58,742 bases of DNA from Sphingobium ummariense RL-3 (GCF_000447205.1 NZ_AUWY01000132.1:1-58742), one strand, 5' to 3'. Positions 48,138 through 57,855 are shown, counted from the first letter of the stretch. Program-made: numbers and translations. The notes: generated by a model from the letters alone, not told the origin.

Positions 48138-50341
48138 CAGGCGGCGTCGGTCTTTGCCTTGCGGCCATAGCGGTAGCCATATTCATAACCATAGCCATAA
48201 CCGTAATGCGCCTTTTTGGCGTCGAACTTGGTCAGTACGCTGCCGATGATGCGGACGTTGGCAGTGATGAGGCGGCCGAGCGCCTCCTTCACTAGGCCGG
48301 TGCGGATGCCATGGGATTCAACGGCATAGACGACGCCCTCGACCTTGGTGGCGATAAGCGGTGCATCGGCGAGGCCCATGACCGGTGGGGAGTCGATGAT
48401 GACATGATCGTAGCTTTCCAGCAGTCGTGCGATGAGCTGCGAGAGACGATTGCCGGTCAGCAGTTCCGCCGCGTTGGGCGGAAGTGGTCCAGCCGACATT
48501 GCGGTGAAGCCCAATTCCTCCATCGGGAAGGTCAGGCTGTCGATGTTGTCTTCGCCGGTCAGATAGTTACTGAGACCCCGATCATGCCTAACGCCGCCCA
48601 GATGATGGATCGACGGATTGCGCATGTCGCCATCGATGAGGATGATCCGTTTGCCGCCGCGTGCTAGCGTCGTGGCGAGTGCAAGACAGGTAGTCGATTT
48701 GCCTTCCGTCGGCCGCGTTGAGGTGACGGAGAAGGAGCGCGGAACGCCGTGTTCGGTGGAGAAAGCGAGATTAGTCTGCACCGTCAGATAGGCATCGACA
48801 AGATCGGACTTGCGATCGAGCAGGATGTCCTTGGGTGCCTCTTCGATCTTGGGGATCGAGCCGAGCAGCGGCAAGCCAAGCTCGCGCTTGGCTTGCGCCG
48901 GGTCGGTGATGCCTTCGTCAATCTGTTCAAGGCCAAAGGCTAGCGCTGCGCCAATACCCAAGCCCGCCAATAGGGCGATGGCGAGGTTGATTAGCAATTT
49001 CGGGCTTGAAGGCGTTTTGGGAGTCTGCGCCGGATCGACGACTGAGACGTTGTTAACGCCAACACCGCCCGCGACGCCGATTTCCTTGAAGCGCTGGAGC
49101 AGGCCATCATAGAGTGCCTGGTTGGTATCCACTTCCTGCTGATAGATATTATATTGGATGCTGCGACGACGGAGGTCGAGATAATCGCCTTTAAGTTGCT
49201 CGACCTTGGCTTGCAGTGCCTGTTCCTGTTCCTGCGTCCGCCGGTAATCGGCGAGCAGCGATGAGGTCACGCGTCCTTCTTCGCTTGCGATACTGCGGTC
49301 GAGCTGGATGATCTGCGCCTGAATGGCTTGGGCAGCGGGATAGCCCGGCTCGAACTGCGTCATCAGCCGCCGATATTCGGCCGCCAGTTCGGCGCGGCGT
49401 TGGCGCAGGCTGTTGATCGCAGAATTACTCAACGCTTCCGCTGACGCGCCGGCCCGCCCATTTTGTTGATAGCGCGCCTGCGCTTCGATACGATTTGCGG
49501 TCGCTTGCGCTAGTGCGGCATTGATAGCGGCCAGATCGTCGACGACGATCGAGCGTTCCGAACCGGACTGCCCATTGTTCGATTGAGAGGGCAGATTGAT
49601 GATCTTGGCGAAAGAGGCATAGTTGACCAGTTGACGTTGCGATTCATCGAGCCGTTGCTTCAGCTGTGCGAGCTGCTTCTGGAGAAGATCGCGACCATAA
49701 GAGGTAGCCTGGATTTTGCGTTCCAGATTGGTCTGGATGAAATTCTCTGCCCATGTGTTGGCGACCGAGGCCGAAAAAACCGGGTCGGGGCTGGTGAATT
49801 TGATCTCGACCAACCGGGACATGCGCGTCGGACTGATGCTGAGATGCTTGCGCAATATTTCGCCGGCAACACGCTGCCGCGTGGCGCGGCTCGATGCAGG
49901 ATATCGACCATTGGCAAGGGTGAAGGCCGGATCATCGCTCTTGAAATCGAACATCCCGAAGAAATTCTGGGATTCCGTCAACTTGAGCTGCGTCGCTACG
50001 CGTTCGGAAAGCGCACGCGATTGCAGCAAGCCATATTGCGTCTGGTAAAATTCCTGGTCGGCAATGCCGGCGTCGCGCTCGACCCCCTGAAGATCTGTGA
50101 CCTTGTCCGCCTCACGCGAGATTTCTATCGTCGAGGATGCCGTATATTGCGGCGTCATCAGCAAGGTGGCGATCAGGCCGATAAGGAAGCATATCGCGAC
50201 CGCGCCAATGATCACATAGCGCCAGCGCATGGCGATACGCAAATATTGGCGCAATAAGGGAGGGGAAGTGTTCTCCGATTGTGCCTGCAGCAAAGCTGCT
50301 GCGGCCACGTGGCTGCCTGGGATTAAAGCACTATCGGTCAT
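48137..50341 (-). CDS. Wzc-like polysaccharide co-polymerase and tyrosine kinase
   Basis: A 734-residue two-part protein. Residues ~1-460 are a Wzz/GumC chain-length domain with two membrane helices and long coiled coils. Residues ~500-734 are a BY-kinase with Walker A TRPTEGKSTT (~547), Walker A' IILIDGDMRNPS and a tyrosine-rich tail (YGYGYGYEYGYRYG). It controls chain length and export by autophosphorylation. ATG 50341 lies 13 bp after the wza-like stop. Confidence 0.92.
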   Translation of the reverse strand: MTDSALIPGSHVAAAALLQAQSENTSPPLLRQYLRIAMRWRYVIIGAVAICFLIGLIATLLMTPQYTASSTIEISREADKVTDLQGVERDAGIADQEFYQTQYGLLQSRALSERVATQLKLTESQNFFGMFDFKSDDPAFTLANGRYPASSRATRQRVAGEILRKHLSISPTRMSRLVEIKFTSPDPVFSASVANTWAENFIQTNLERKIQATSYGRDLLQKQLAQLKQRLDESQRQLVNYASFAKIINLPSQSNNGQSGSERSIVVDDLAAINAALAQATANRIEAQARYQQNGRAGASAEALSNSAINSLRQRRAELAAEYRRLMTQFEPGYPAAQAIQAQIIQLDRSIASEEGRVTSSLLADYRRTQEQEQALQAKVEQLKGDYLDLRRRSIQYNIYQQEVDTNQALYDGLLQRFKEIGVAGGVGVNNVSVVDPAQTPKTPSSPKLLINLAIALLAGLGIGAALAFGLEQIDEGITDPAQAKRELGLPLLGSIPKIEEAPKDILLDRKSDLVDAYLTVQTNLAFSTEHGVPRSFSVTSTRPTEGKSTTCLALATTLARGGKRIILIDGDMRNPSIHHLGGVRHDRGLSNYLTGEDNIDSLTFPMEELGFTAMSAGPLPPNAAELLTGNRLSQLIARLLESYDHVIIDSPPVMGLADAPLIATKVEGVVYAVESHGIRTGLVKEALGRLITANVRIIGSVLTKFDAKKAHYGYGYGYEYGYRYGRKAKTDAA

Positions 50342-50354
50342 ATGGCTGTAAGCC

Positions 50355-51065
50355 TCAACGCAGGACTGCGACAAGGGGTGCCGCGAGTAGAGGTGCTAGA
50401 GAAACGACATCTCGAAAAAGACGACGTTGCGGAGAATCTCCGATGATGACAACATCATTGGCATAGACTGGAGGATCGGCATAGGCGCCACGACGGATCG
50501 CGCTGATATCGTAGAGACCCGCCATCCGTTGATTATCGACGGTACGCAGGATCACCACCTGTTCCTGTTTTGCAAATTCCGACAGGCCTTTTGCCGAAGC
50601 GATGACGCGCATCAGTGTCATCTGATTGGTGACCGGATAAAGACCCGGTTCCTTTACCTCGCCATCGACCGTCACGACCTGACTGACTGAACTCTTGATG
50701 TTGATAGTCACTTGGGGGTGGCGGACATAACGCCCCTGTAATGCGTCTTCGATTGCATTAGCCAACTCTTCGGCGGTCTTGTTGCGCGCATCGATGGCGC
50801 CCACCAGCGGCATCGAGATGCGTCCGCTCGCGTCCACCTGCATCTCGCGGCTAAGTTCGGGCACATTGAAGATGTCGACATATATCGTGTCGAGCGGGCC
50901 GATCAGCGCAGGTCGATCGGCTGCTGCCAGATCGCTGCGATTGGGCGCGGGCAGGCCCTGACTATCAGGAATGACGGTCAGTTGCGCGCTGGATTGTGGC
51001 GGCGGTGTTGACGCGCAGCCGGCAAGGCCTGCCGCCATGATGATCGAAACAATAAATTTGCGCAT
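50355..51065 (-). CDS. Wza-like polysaccharide export lipoprotein
   Basis: A 236-residue outer membrane export protein with lipobox GLAGC (cysteine 17), the Poly_export domain (GPLDTIYVDIFNVPELSREM, VDASGRISMPLVGAIDA) and a SLBB domain (VDGEVKEPGLYPVTNQMTLM). Shorter than E. coli Wza, so the C-terminal pore region may differ. Between the polymerase and kinase genes. Confidence 0.92.
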   Translation of the reverse strand: MRKFIVSIIMAAGLAGCASTPPPQSSAQLTVIPDSQGLPAPNRSDLAAADRPALIGPLDTIYVDIFNVPELSREMQVDASGRISMPLVGAIDARNKTAEELANAIEDALQGRYVRHPQVTINIKSSVSQVVTVDGEVKEPGLYPVTNQMTLMRVIASAKGLSEFAKQEQVVILRTVDNQRMAGLYDISAIRRGAYADPPVYANDVVIIGDSPQRRLFRDVVSLAPLLAAPLVAVLR

Positions 51066-51116
51066 GCGCCCATATCTTCCCGCTGAAGAGATTTTCGCCT
51101 TAGATGCTGATCGCAA

Positions 51117-52472
51117 TCAGGTAAAGTCGGCCGTCATCGACGCTGTCCTATTTTGGCAGAGCCAAGACGCGCCGATGACGATTATCGCCATCATCATCGG
51201 CGTGCGCACCGGATAGTCGAAGGCGCTTGCGACAAGGATGAGAAATAATATGGCCGCCCCTAATTTGGGCAGGACAGAATGTCTTCCATTTGCCCGCCAG
51301 GCGCTCACGCTCGCCATTCCATACCATATGATTGCAACGAGCAGGAGCAGGAGCGCAGGCAAGCCGCCATCGAGCACGATCTCCAGAAAATCATTATGGG
51401 CATGATTGAAATAGGTCGGCTTTAGCAACTGAAACGGCTCATGCAGGCGAAATACCGGATCGAAACCGCCAAAACCCGCGCCGGCGGGGAAATATGCGGC
51501 GATCATCGACAGCACCGTCGGCAGGCCGCGCGTGCGCATATCCTGGCCGGGGTCGATCTCGAACGCGCGACGCACGGCTTCTGCCCTGTCGGCTGCGATG
51601 CTCACGAGTATGAAAAGGGCGATGACGCTGACGATCGCCGCGATCAGCGTCGGGAACACCCAGCGCGGTGCTCCGTGCAAGGCGCGGCGGACGTCATGCC
51701 AGCACAGGGCGAGGCCCAGCGCCAGTGCCAGCAGTCCGGTCAGGATACCTGCGCGCGATCCGGTTGCCAGGATGGTGAGCGCAAAGAGCGTCATTAGAGC
51801 CAGCGCGACCGGCGCGCGCCATCCTGGGCTCTGCTTTCCGGCAAAGGCCCATACAGGCGCGATCAGGCAGCCCATGGCCAGGAACAATGCAAAATGATTG
51901 CGATTGGCGAATGTGCCGCCCACGCTGCCTCTTGAGTCATTGATGAACGGATTGTCGATGATGAAGCCGGAGAACTGGAGTAGTCCGACCAGCATCGAAA
52001 AGAATATAGCCCCGAGCATGATCGCCGGAAGCCATGCCCTCTCCTCCTGCGGTATCGCACTGACGAGATAAAGGATGGCAACCGGCACGATCAGGGAAGA
52101 AGCCGCGTTGATCGTCGTGGAGGGAGCGAGAGACCAAGGACGCCATGCTTCCTGGCTTAAGGGCGCGCTGAGCAGGAATTCCCGGCCCGGCAGCGCTGCC
52201 CAGAGGCTGGGGGGCAAGGGCACAAGCTGCAGCAGGACTAGCAGCACTGTCGCCAGCAGCAGCCAGAAAACCGGCCCCGCGCTTCTGCCAATGGGCCGCA
52301 CGCCGCACAGGATCGCCAGAACCAGTATCAGCCACGTCGCGGTGCGGGTAACGACCTGACCCGTGACATCGGCATGCGACGCACCGCCCGCAACGCATAA
52401 GGCGCTTAGCAGCAACAGGAACAGCGCAAGAGCCGGACTACAGCGATAGACGAGGGCGGGGTGGGAGGGCAT
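51117..52472 (-). CDS. Wzy/O-antigen-ligase-type polymerase
   Basis: A 451-residue membrane protein with about 11-12 helices and the Wzy_C signature loop (GGFDPVFRLHEPFQLLKPTY, then FNHAHNDFLEIVLDGG). It would polymerise repeat units or ligate glycan in the periplasm. First gene of the minus-strand polysaccharide operon, facing the IS-filled promoter region. Confidence 0.9.
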   Translation of the reverse strand: MPSHPALVYRCSPALALFLLLLSALCVAGGASHADVTGQVVTRTATWLILVLAILCGVRPIGRSAGPVFWLLLATVLLVLLQLVPLPPSLWAALPGREFLLSAPLSQEAWRPWSLAPSTTINAASSLIVPVAILYLVSAIPQEERAWLPAIMLGAIFFSMLVGLLQFSGFIIDNPFINDSRGSVGGTFANRNHFALFLAMGCLIAPVWAFAGKQSPGWRAPVALALMTLFALTILATGSRAGILTGLLALALGLALCWHDVRRALHGAPRWVFPTLIAAIVSVIALFILVSIAADRAEAVRRAFEIDPGQDMRTRGLPTVLSMIAAYFPAGAGFGGFDPVFRLHEPFQLLKPTYFNHAHNDFLEIVLDGGLPALLLLLVAIIWYGMASVSAWRANGRHSVLPKLGAAILFLILVASAFDYPVRTPMMMAIIVIGASWLCQNRTASMTADFT

Positions 52473-52853
52473 TTGGTAAATACTCTTTGCTTGTGCATTG
52501 ATTCTTTCAGAGCCACCACTATGGTTGCGCAGCGCAGATCACACTGCCAGTAGAAATCATAGTGGATGACAACGCATTCTAATTTTGTTCAGTTAACGCG
52601 CGGTGGCAGGAATGTCATTGTAGATAATATATAATTAAAGGAGATATTAGATGCGATATTTTGATCGTATCTAAGAGCCTTCTCTGATTGGGTCCCTTTG
52701 GGTCAAGCTGCTTCCTCGATTACGTGATCGTTCCCATGGATCACTCGCTTCTCTCCGCGGTCGGCGCAAGGCCGCCGCATAATGGGGTCATGGAGAGCAA
52801 GGCGTCTCAATCTGTTTCGCGACCTTCAGCTGGGCTGAGGTTCCGGACTCTAA
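52473..52853. other. Polysaccharide promoter region with insertion remnant
   Basis: AT-rich divergent promoter region. It holds an inverted pair CCACTATG (52516-52523) and CATAGTGG (52558-52565), a TATAAT-like stretch, AAAGGAG and a seven-codon frame at 52651-52674. From 52675 to 52850 a 176-bp segment starts GAGCC, ends GGACTC and has TAA on both sides, like a deleted IS5-type element. No full gene. Confidence 0.5.
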
Positions 52854-53783
52854 GAGCCCGATCCAAAAGTTGTTGAGCAATACCAGCATGTTATGATTCA
52901 CGCCGTCCTTGCGAGAGATGGAGTGATCAATGGCATGGACTGGCATTGCTCGAGATGAGCATAGCCGCAAAGGACTGCGGTATCCAAGCGACATGACGGA
53001 CAGAGAGTGGGCGCTGGTGGCACCGTTCATTCCTCCGGCAAAGCACGGCGGTCGGCGTCGCAGCACGAATATGCGTGAAGTGGCCAACGCGTTGCTCTAC
53101 CTGGCCTCGGCCGGATGTGCCTGGCGCCTGCTGCCCAAGTGCTTTCCACCGGTCTCGACGGTCCGGCGCTATTTCTACGCCTGGCGTAACGCGGGATTGT
53201 TTGAGGTGATGAACACGCTGCTGGTCATGAACCTGCGAGAGATCGAGGGGCGCGAAGCCTCTCCCAGTGCGGGCATCATCGATAGCCAGAGCGTGAAAAC
53301 GACCGAGAGCGGCGGTCCGAGTGGGTATGACGCAGGCAAGAAAGTCAAAGGTCGAAAGCGTCATATCCTGACCGACACCTCCGGCTTTCTGATCTCCATC
53401 CTCGTGCACACCGCCGATACTCAGGACCGGGATGGCGCCGTCGACGTGCTCAAAAGGATTTGCCAGCGCTTCCCTTGGCTGCGCCATATCTTCGCCGATG
53501 GTGGCTACGCCGGTGACAAGCTCAGAACGGCACTCGCCAAAGCCGGGAACTGGGTGATCGAGATCATCAAACGATCTGATCAAGCCAAGGGCTTTGAAGT
53601 CCTCCCGCGCCGCTGGGTCGTCGAGCGCACCTTCGCCTGGCTGGGACGGTGTCGCCGCCTCGCAAAGGACTGGGAAGCGACCATCGCCTCTTCAACCGCC
53701 TGGACTATGATCGCTTCTATCCGCATGCTCATCCGCAGAACCGCAAGGTATTGCTACGCCTGAGAAACTTTTGAATCGGGCTC
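52854..53783 (+). mobile_element. IS5-family element, copy 1
   Basis: 930 bp with ends GAGCCCGATCCAAAAGTT and AACTTTTGAATCGGGCTC. TAA precedes and follows it. Copy 2 starts directly after the shared TAA. Confidence 0.93.
52930..53763 (+). CDS. IS5-family DDE transposase (copy 1)
   Basis: A 277-residue IS5-type transposase with N-terminal DUF4096-like part (SDMTDREWALVAPFIPPAK) and the DDE core: AGIIDSQSVKTT, IFADGGYAGDKL and RRWVVERTFAWLGRCRRLAK. Intact. Same amino acid sequence as copy 2. Confidence 0.95.
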   Translation: MAWTGIARDEHSRKGLRYPSDMTDREWALVAPFIPPAKHGGRRRSTNMREVANALLYLASAGCAWRLLPKCFPPVSTVRRYFYAWRNAGLFEVMNTLLVMNLREIEGREASPSAGIIDSQSVKTTESGGPSGYDAGKKVKGRKRHILTDTSGFLISILVHTADTQDRDGAVDVLKRICQRFPWLRHIFADGGYAGDKLRTALAKAGNWVIEIIKRSDQAKGFEVLPRRWVVERTFAWLGRCRRLAKDWEATIASSTAWTMIASIRMLIRRTARYCYA

Positions 53784-53786
53784 TAA

Positions 53787-54716
53787 GAGCCCGATCCAAA
53801 AGTTGTTGAGCAATACCAGCATGTTATGATTCACGCCGTCCTTGCGAGAGATGGAGTGATCAATGGCATGGACTGGCATTGCTCGAGATGAGCATAGCCG
53901 CAAAGGACTGCGGTATCCAAGCGACATGACGGACAGAGAGTGGGCGCTGGTGGCACCGTTCATTCCTCCGGCAAAGCACGGCGGTCGGCGTCGCAGCACG
54001 AATATGCGTGAAGTGGCCAACGCGTTGCTCTACCTGGCCTCGGCCGGATGTGCCTGGCGCCTGCTGCCCAAGTGCTTTCCACCGGTCTCGACGGTCCGGC
54101 GCTATTTCTACGCCTGGCGTAACGCGGGATTGTTTGAGGTGATGAACACGCTGCTGGTCATGAACCTGCGAGAGATCGAGGGGCGCGAAGCCTCTCCCAG
54201 TGCGGGCATCATCGATAGCCAGAGCGTGAAAACGACCGAGAGCGGCGGTCCGAGTGGGTATGACGCAGGCAAGAAAGTCAAAGGTCGAAAGCGTCATATC
54301 CTGACCGACACCTCCGGCTTTCTGATCTCCATCCTCGTGCACACCGCCGATACTCAGGACCGGGATGGCGCCGTCGACGTGCTCAAAAGGATTTGCCAGC
54401 GCTTCCCTTGGCTGCGCCATATCTTCGCCGATGGTGGCTACGCCGGTGACAAGCTCAGAACGGCACTCGCCAAAGCCGGGAACTGGGTGATCGAGATCAT
54501 CAAACGATCTGATCAAGCCAAGGGCTTTGAAGTCCTCCCGCGCCGCTGGGTCGTCGAGCGCACCTTCGCCTGGCTGGGACGGTGTCGCCGCCTCGCAAAG
54601 GACTGGGAAGCGACCATCGCCTCTTCAACCGCCTGGACTATGATCGCTTCTATCCGCATGCTCATCCGCAGAACCGCAAGGTATTGCTACGCCTGAGAAA
54701 CTTTTGAATCGGGCTC
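53787..54716 (+). mobile_element. IS5-family element, copy 2 (tandem)
   Basis: A second 930-bp copy in the same direction, with a single TAA (53784-53786) between the copies and TAA (54717-54719) after it. The two appear identical. Confidence 0.93.
53863..54696 (+). CDS. IS5-family DDE transposase (copy 2)
   Basis: Identical product to the 52930-53763 gene, intact. The abutted element ends place the right end of copy 1 in front of this gene. Confidence 0.95.
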   Translation: MAWTGIARDEHSRKGLRYPSDMTDREWALVAPFIPPAKHGGRRRSTNMREVANALLYLASAGCAWRLLPKCFPPVSTVRRYFYAWRNAGLFEVMNTLLVMNLREIEGREASPSAGIIDSQSVKTTESGGPSGYDAGKKVKGRKRHILTDTSGFLISILVHTADTQDRDGAVDVLKRICQRFPWLRHIFADGGYAGDKLRTALAKAGNWVIEIIKRSDQAKGFEVLPRRWVVERTFAWLGRCRRLAKDWEATIASSTAWTMIASIRMLIRRTARYCYA

Positions 54717-54876
54717 TAATGCACGTTGCGATATAAAATTCGATGTCAGTAAATTCTTCATAACCATATCGCGGAATGCGACAGTAGCATATACAGAAAG
54801 TGCGTTGACAAAAATGCGTCGTACTGGTTGACGCGCCAATCATTTCCACTGCAAAAATACCACAAAAAATTCTTTT

Positions 54877-56118
54877 ATGGCTATCGTTTCACCTAATCTC
54901 TACGATTTTATCGTAACAGGCGCGTCAGGCAACGTTGGCCGACATCTCGTCCCCATTCTGGCGGAAAGGGGTGGCAGGGTATTGGCGGTCGGCCGCGACG
55001 CTGTTGCGCTGCGGGCGCTTTATGCACATTCTGCTGGTGTAGATACAACTGACTATGAAGGTTTGAGAGGTCATTCCATCTGCGACACGCTGATCCATCT
55101 GGCGGTTCACAATAATGACAAAGGAGGCTCGCTGGCGGACTTCTTCGCCGTCAACGTCGATTTCGCGCTTCGTATCGCCCGTGAGTTCGTGCGGATGAAC
55201 GGAAAGCGCTTTCTGAATATCTCATCGGTCCTATCGCTCGATGGCAATGATGAATGTCATTACGCAGTCAGTAAGGCGATAGGGAGCAAGAAACTCTGCG
55301 AGGAGATCGGCGAACGTCTCGACAATATCCATATTGGCTATTTTCACGACCAAGGCTATTTCGGAGAAAAACTCTATATTCTTCAGCGTTTCGGTTCGAA
55401 GATCGGCGGGGCGTTGTTTGCTCTCATTAAAATATTGAAGCCCGCCACTTCAGCGCAAAGCTTGGCCGATTATGCCTTGGGACCGGCCCATGATCTGCCG
55501 TCGCCCGGAATATTAACCGACGATCTTTCGACTTCGCTTCTCTATCGCGTGATCACGCGAACGATGGACCTGGGCGTCGCGATCGGAATTCTGCTGTTCC
55601 TGTTTCCGGTTTTCGTCGTGCTTTGGGTTGCAATCCGTCTGGATAGCCCTGGCCCGGTGATCTTTGCGCAAGAGCGCGTTGGTGCGAGGCAAACCCCCTT
55701 TACGCTGTACAAGTTCCGCACCATGAAACGCGACACTGTCTCGGCAGGAACACATGAGGTCAGCGCAAGCGCCGTGACGAAAACCGGCGCTTTTCTTCGC
55801 CGCACGAAGCTTGATGAACTGCCGCAGGCGTTCAACTTGCTGCGTGGAGACATGACTCTTGTCGGTCCCCGTCCCTGTCTTTTTTCACAAACGGAGTTGG
55901 TAAATGCGCGCAAGGCGCTGGGTATCTACGAAATGAAGCCTGGCATCACGGGTTATGCCCAAATCCGTGAAATCGACATGAGTCAACCGAGCAAGCTTGC
56001 ACAAAGCGATCATCGCTACAAGAAGCTGCGTTCACTACTGCTCGACATCCACATTATCATCGCGACGGCCCTAGGGAGGGGCGCTGGGGATCGTGTCGCG
56101 ACAGCGGACGAGGCGTAA
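54877..56118 (+). CDS. Fused epimerase / sugar phosphotransferase
   Basis: A 413-residue fusion. Residues ~8-215 are an NAD-dependent epimerase/SDR domain (GASGNVGRHL at 15-24, Y129-x3-K133). Residues ~225-400 are a bacterial sugar transferase that starts glycan assembly on a lipid phosphate: membrane-entry helix ~230-252, LDSPGPVIFAQERVG, KFRTMKRD, catalytic D-E in KLDELPQ, and LVGPRP then PGITGYAQI. The first domain probably makes or modifies the sugar the second transfers. Full length and the likely first step of this polysaccharide. Confidence 0.9.
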   Translation: MAIVSPNLYDFIVTGASGNVGRHLVPILAERGGRVLAVGRDAVALRALYAHSAGVDTTDYEGLRGHSICDTLIHLAVHNNDKGGSLADFFAVNVDFALRIAREFVRMNGKRFLNISSVLSLDGNDECHYAVSKAIGSKKLCEEIGERLDNIHIGYFHDQGYFGEKLYILQRFGSKIGGALFALIKILKPATSAQSLADYALGPAHDLPSPGILTDDLSTSLLYRVITRTMDLGVAIGILLFLFPVFVVLWVAIRLDSPGPVIFAQERVGARQTPFTLYKFRTMKRDTVSAGTHEVSASAVTKTGAFLRRTKLDELPQAFNLLRGDMTLVGPRPCLFSQTELVNARKALGIYEMKPGITGYAQIREIDMSQPSKLAQSDHRYKKLRSLLLDIHIIIATALGRGAGDRVATADEA

Positions 56119-56121
56119 CCG

Positions 56122-56244
56122 ATGAAATCCGCCGATAAGACCATTCTTTTCTTCGTGGGCGATGCCCCCTTTTTCGTGTCGCATCGGCTGAACCTAGTTA
56201 GAGGAGCGCTGGCTGAAGGCTATCGCGTCACCGTGGCCTGCTGA
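56122..56244 (+). pseudogene. Glycosyltransferase start cut by IS21
   Basis: Forty codons (KTILFFVGDAPFFVSHRLNL, then RGALAEGYRVTVAC) matching the N-terminus of GT4-type glycosyltransferases, then TGA supplied by the first bases of the IS21 element. It begins three bases after the fused transferase gene, in the same operon. The rest of the gene lies beyond the window, if it survives. Confidence 0.85.
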
Positions 56245-56346
56245 GAACGGCGGAGCAATATTCGACCACGGTAGCGGCGGGATAGTCCTGCTGCGGGCGG
56301 CGTAAAAGTCGTCCACCTTGAAGCCTTTCTGCCGAGTCAGGGAGGT

Positions 56347-57855
56347 GTGGGGATCTACAGCGTGGAACTTTATCTTCAGGTCCGTCTGGCTTGCGCGGAT
56401 GGCATGAGCCAACGGGCGGCGGCGAAGCGTTTCAATGTGTCGCGCGATACGGTACGCAAGATGCTGTCGTTTTCATCGCCGCCGGGTTACCGGCGCCAGT
56501 CCGTACCGCAGCGCCCGAAGCTGGACGGGTTTGTGGCGATCATTGATGGATGGCTTGAGGGTGACCGCAGTGTCCCGCGCAAGCAACGCCATACGGCGAA
56601 GCGGGTATTCGACCGTTTGCGCACCGAGCATGGTTTCACCGGCGGCTATACGATCATCAAGGATTACATCCGGGAGCGCGAACAGCGCAGCCGGGAGATG
56701 TTCGTGCCGCTGGCGCACCCTGCGGGAGATGCGCAGGCCGATTTCGGGGAAGCGCTGGTGGAGATCGGCGGGGTGGAGCAGAAGGCCTACTTCTTCGCGC
56801 TCGATCTGCCGCACAGTGATGCCTGCTATGTGCGGGCCTATCCGGCGGCGGTGGCGGAGGCCTGGGTGGACGGACACGTGCATGCCTTCGCGTTTTTCGG
56901 CGCGGTACCGCGCTCGATCGTCTATGACAACGATCGCTGCCTTGTGGCGAAGATCCTGCCCGACGGCACGCGGCAGCGTGCAACATTGTTCAGCGCTTTC
57001 CTGTCACATTACGTGATCCGCGACCGCTATGCTCGCCCGGGCAAGGGGAACGAGAAGGGCAATGTGGAGGGGCTGGTAGGCTATTGCCGGCGCAACTTCA
57101 TGGTGCCGATCCCGAAGTTCCCGACCTGGGAGGCGTTCAACCTGTGGCTGGAGGAGCAATGCCGCGAGCGCCAGCAGGACAAGGTGCGCGGGCAGAGCGA
57201 GACGATCGGTGAGCGGCTGCAGCGCGATCTTGCCGCCATGCAGCCTCTGCCCGCTACACCCTTCGAGGCCTGCGATCAGAAAGGCGGGCGGGTCTCCTCG
57301 CAATCCCTGGTGCGCTACAGGACCAACGATTATTCGGTTCCGGTGGCCTGGGGCCATCAGGAGGTCTGGATCAGGGCCTATGTCGATGAGGTGGTGATCG
57401 GCTGCCGCAGCGAAGTCATCGCCCGTCATCCTCGTTGCTATGCCCGCGAGGAGGTTGCCTTCGACCCGCTCCATTATCTCCCGCTGATCGAGCAGAAGAT
57501 CAACGCATTCGACCAGGCTGCGCCTTTGCAGGGCTGGGACCTGCCCGAAGCGTTCACGACACTGCAGCGGTTGATGGAAGGGCGCATGCACAAACATGGC
57601 AAGCGCGAATATGTGCAGGTACTGCGCCTGCTGGAAACGTTCACCCTCGCCGATCTCCAGGCGGCGGTCGAACAGGCCATCGATCTTGGCGCCATCGGCT
57701 TCGATGCCGTCAAGCACCTCGTCCTGTGCCGGATCGAACGCGTACCGCCCAGGCTGGACCTGGACGTCTATCCCTTCCTGCCACGCACCACGGTCGAGAA
57801 GACCTTTGCCAGAGCCTATCTGAGCCTGCTCTCCGACCGGCAGGAGGCCGCATGA
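56347..57855 (+). CDS. istA: IS21 transposase IstA
   Basis: A 502-residue transposase with N-terminal helix-turn-helix (GMSQRAAAKRFNVSRDTVRK), rve-type core (DAQADFGEALVEIGG, SIVYDNDRCLV, KGNEKGNVEGLVGY) and a C-terminal DNA-binding part. GTG start. Overlaps istB by ATGA. Confidence 0.95.
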   Translation: MGIYSVELYLQVRLACADGMSQRAAAKRFNVSRDTVRKMLSFSSPPGYRRQSVPQRPKLDGFVAIIDGWLEGDRSVPRKQRHTAKRVFDRLRTEHGFTGGYTIIKDYIREREQRSREMFVPLAHPAGDAQADFGEALVEIGGVEQKAYFFALDLPHSDACYVRAYPAAVAEAWVDGHVHAFAFFGAVPRSIVYDNDRCLVAKILPDGTRQRATLFSAFLSHYVIRDRYARPGKGNEKGNVEGLVGYCRRNFMVPIPKFPTWEAFNLWLEEQCRERQQDKVRGQSETIGERLQRDLAAMQPLPATPFEACDQKGGRVSSQSLVRYRTNDYSVPVAWGHQEVWIRAYVDEVVIGCRSEVIARHPRCYAREEVAFDPLHYLPLIEQKINAFDQAAPLQGWDLPEAFTTLQRLMEGRMHKHGKREYVQVLRLLETFTLADLQAAVEQAIDLGAIGFDAVKHLVLCRIERVPPRLDLDVYPFLPRTTVEKTFARAYLSLLSDRQEAA

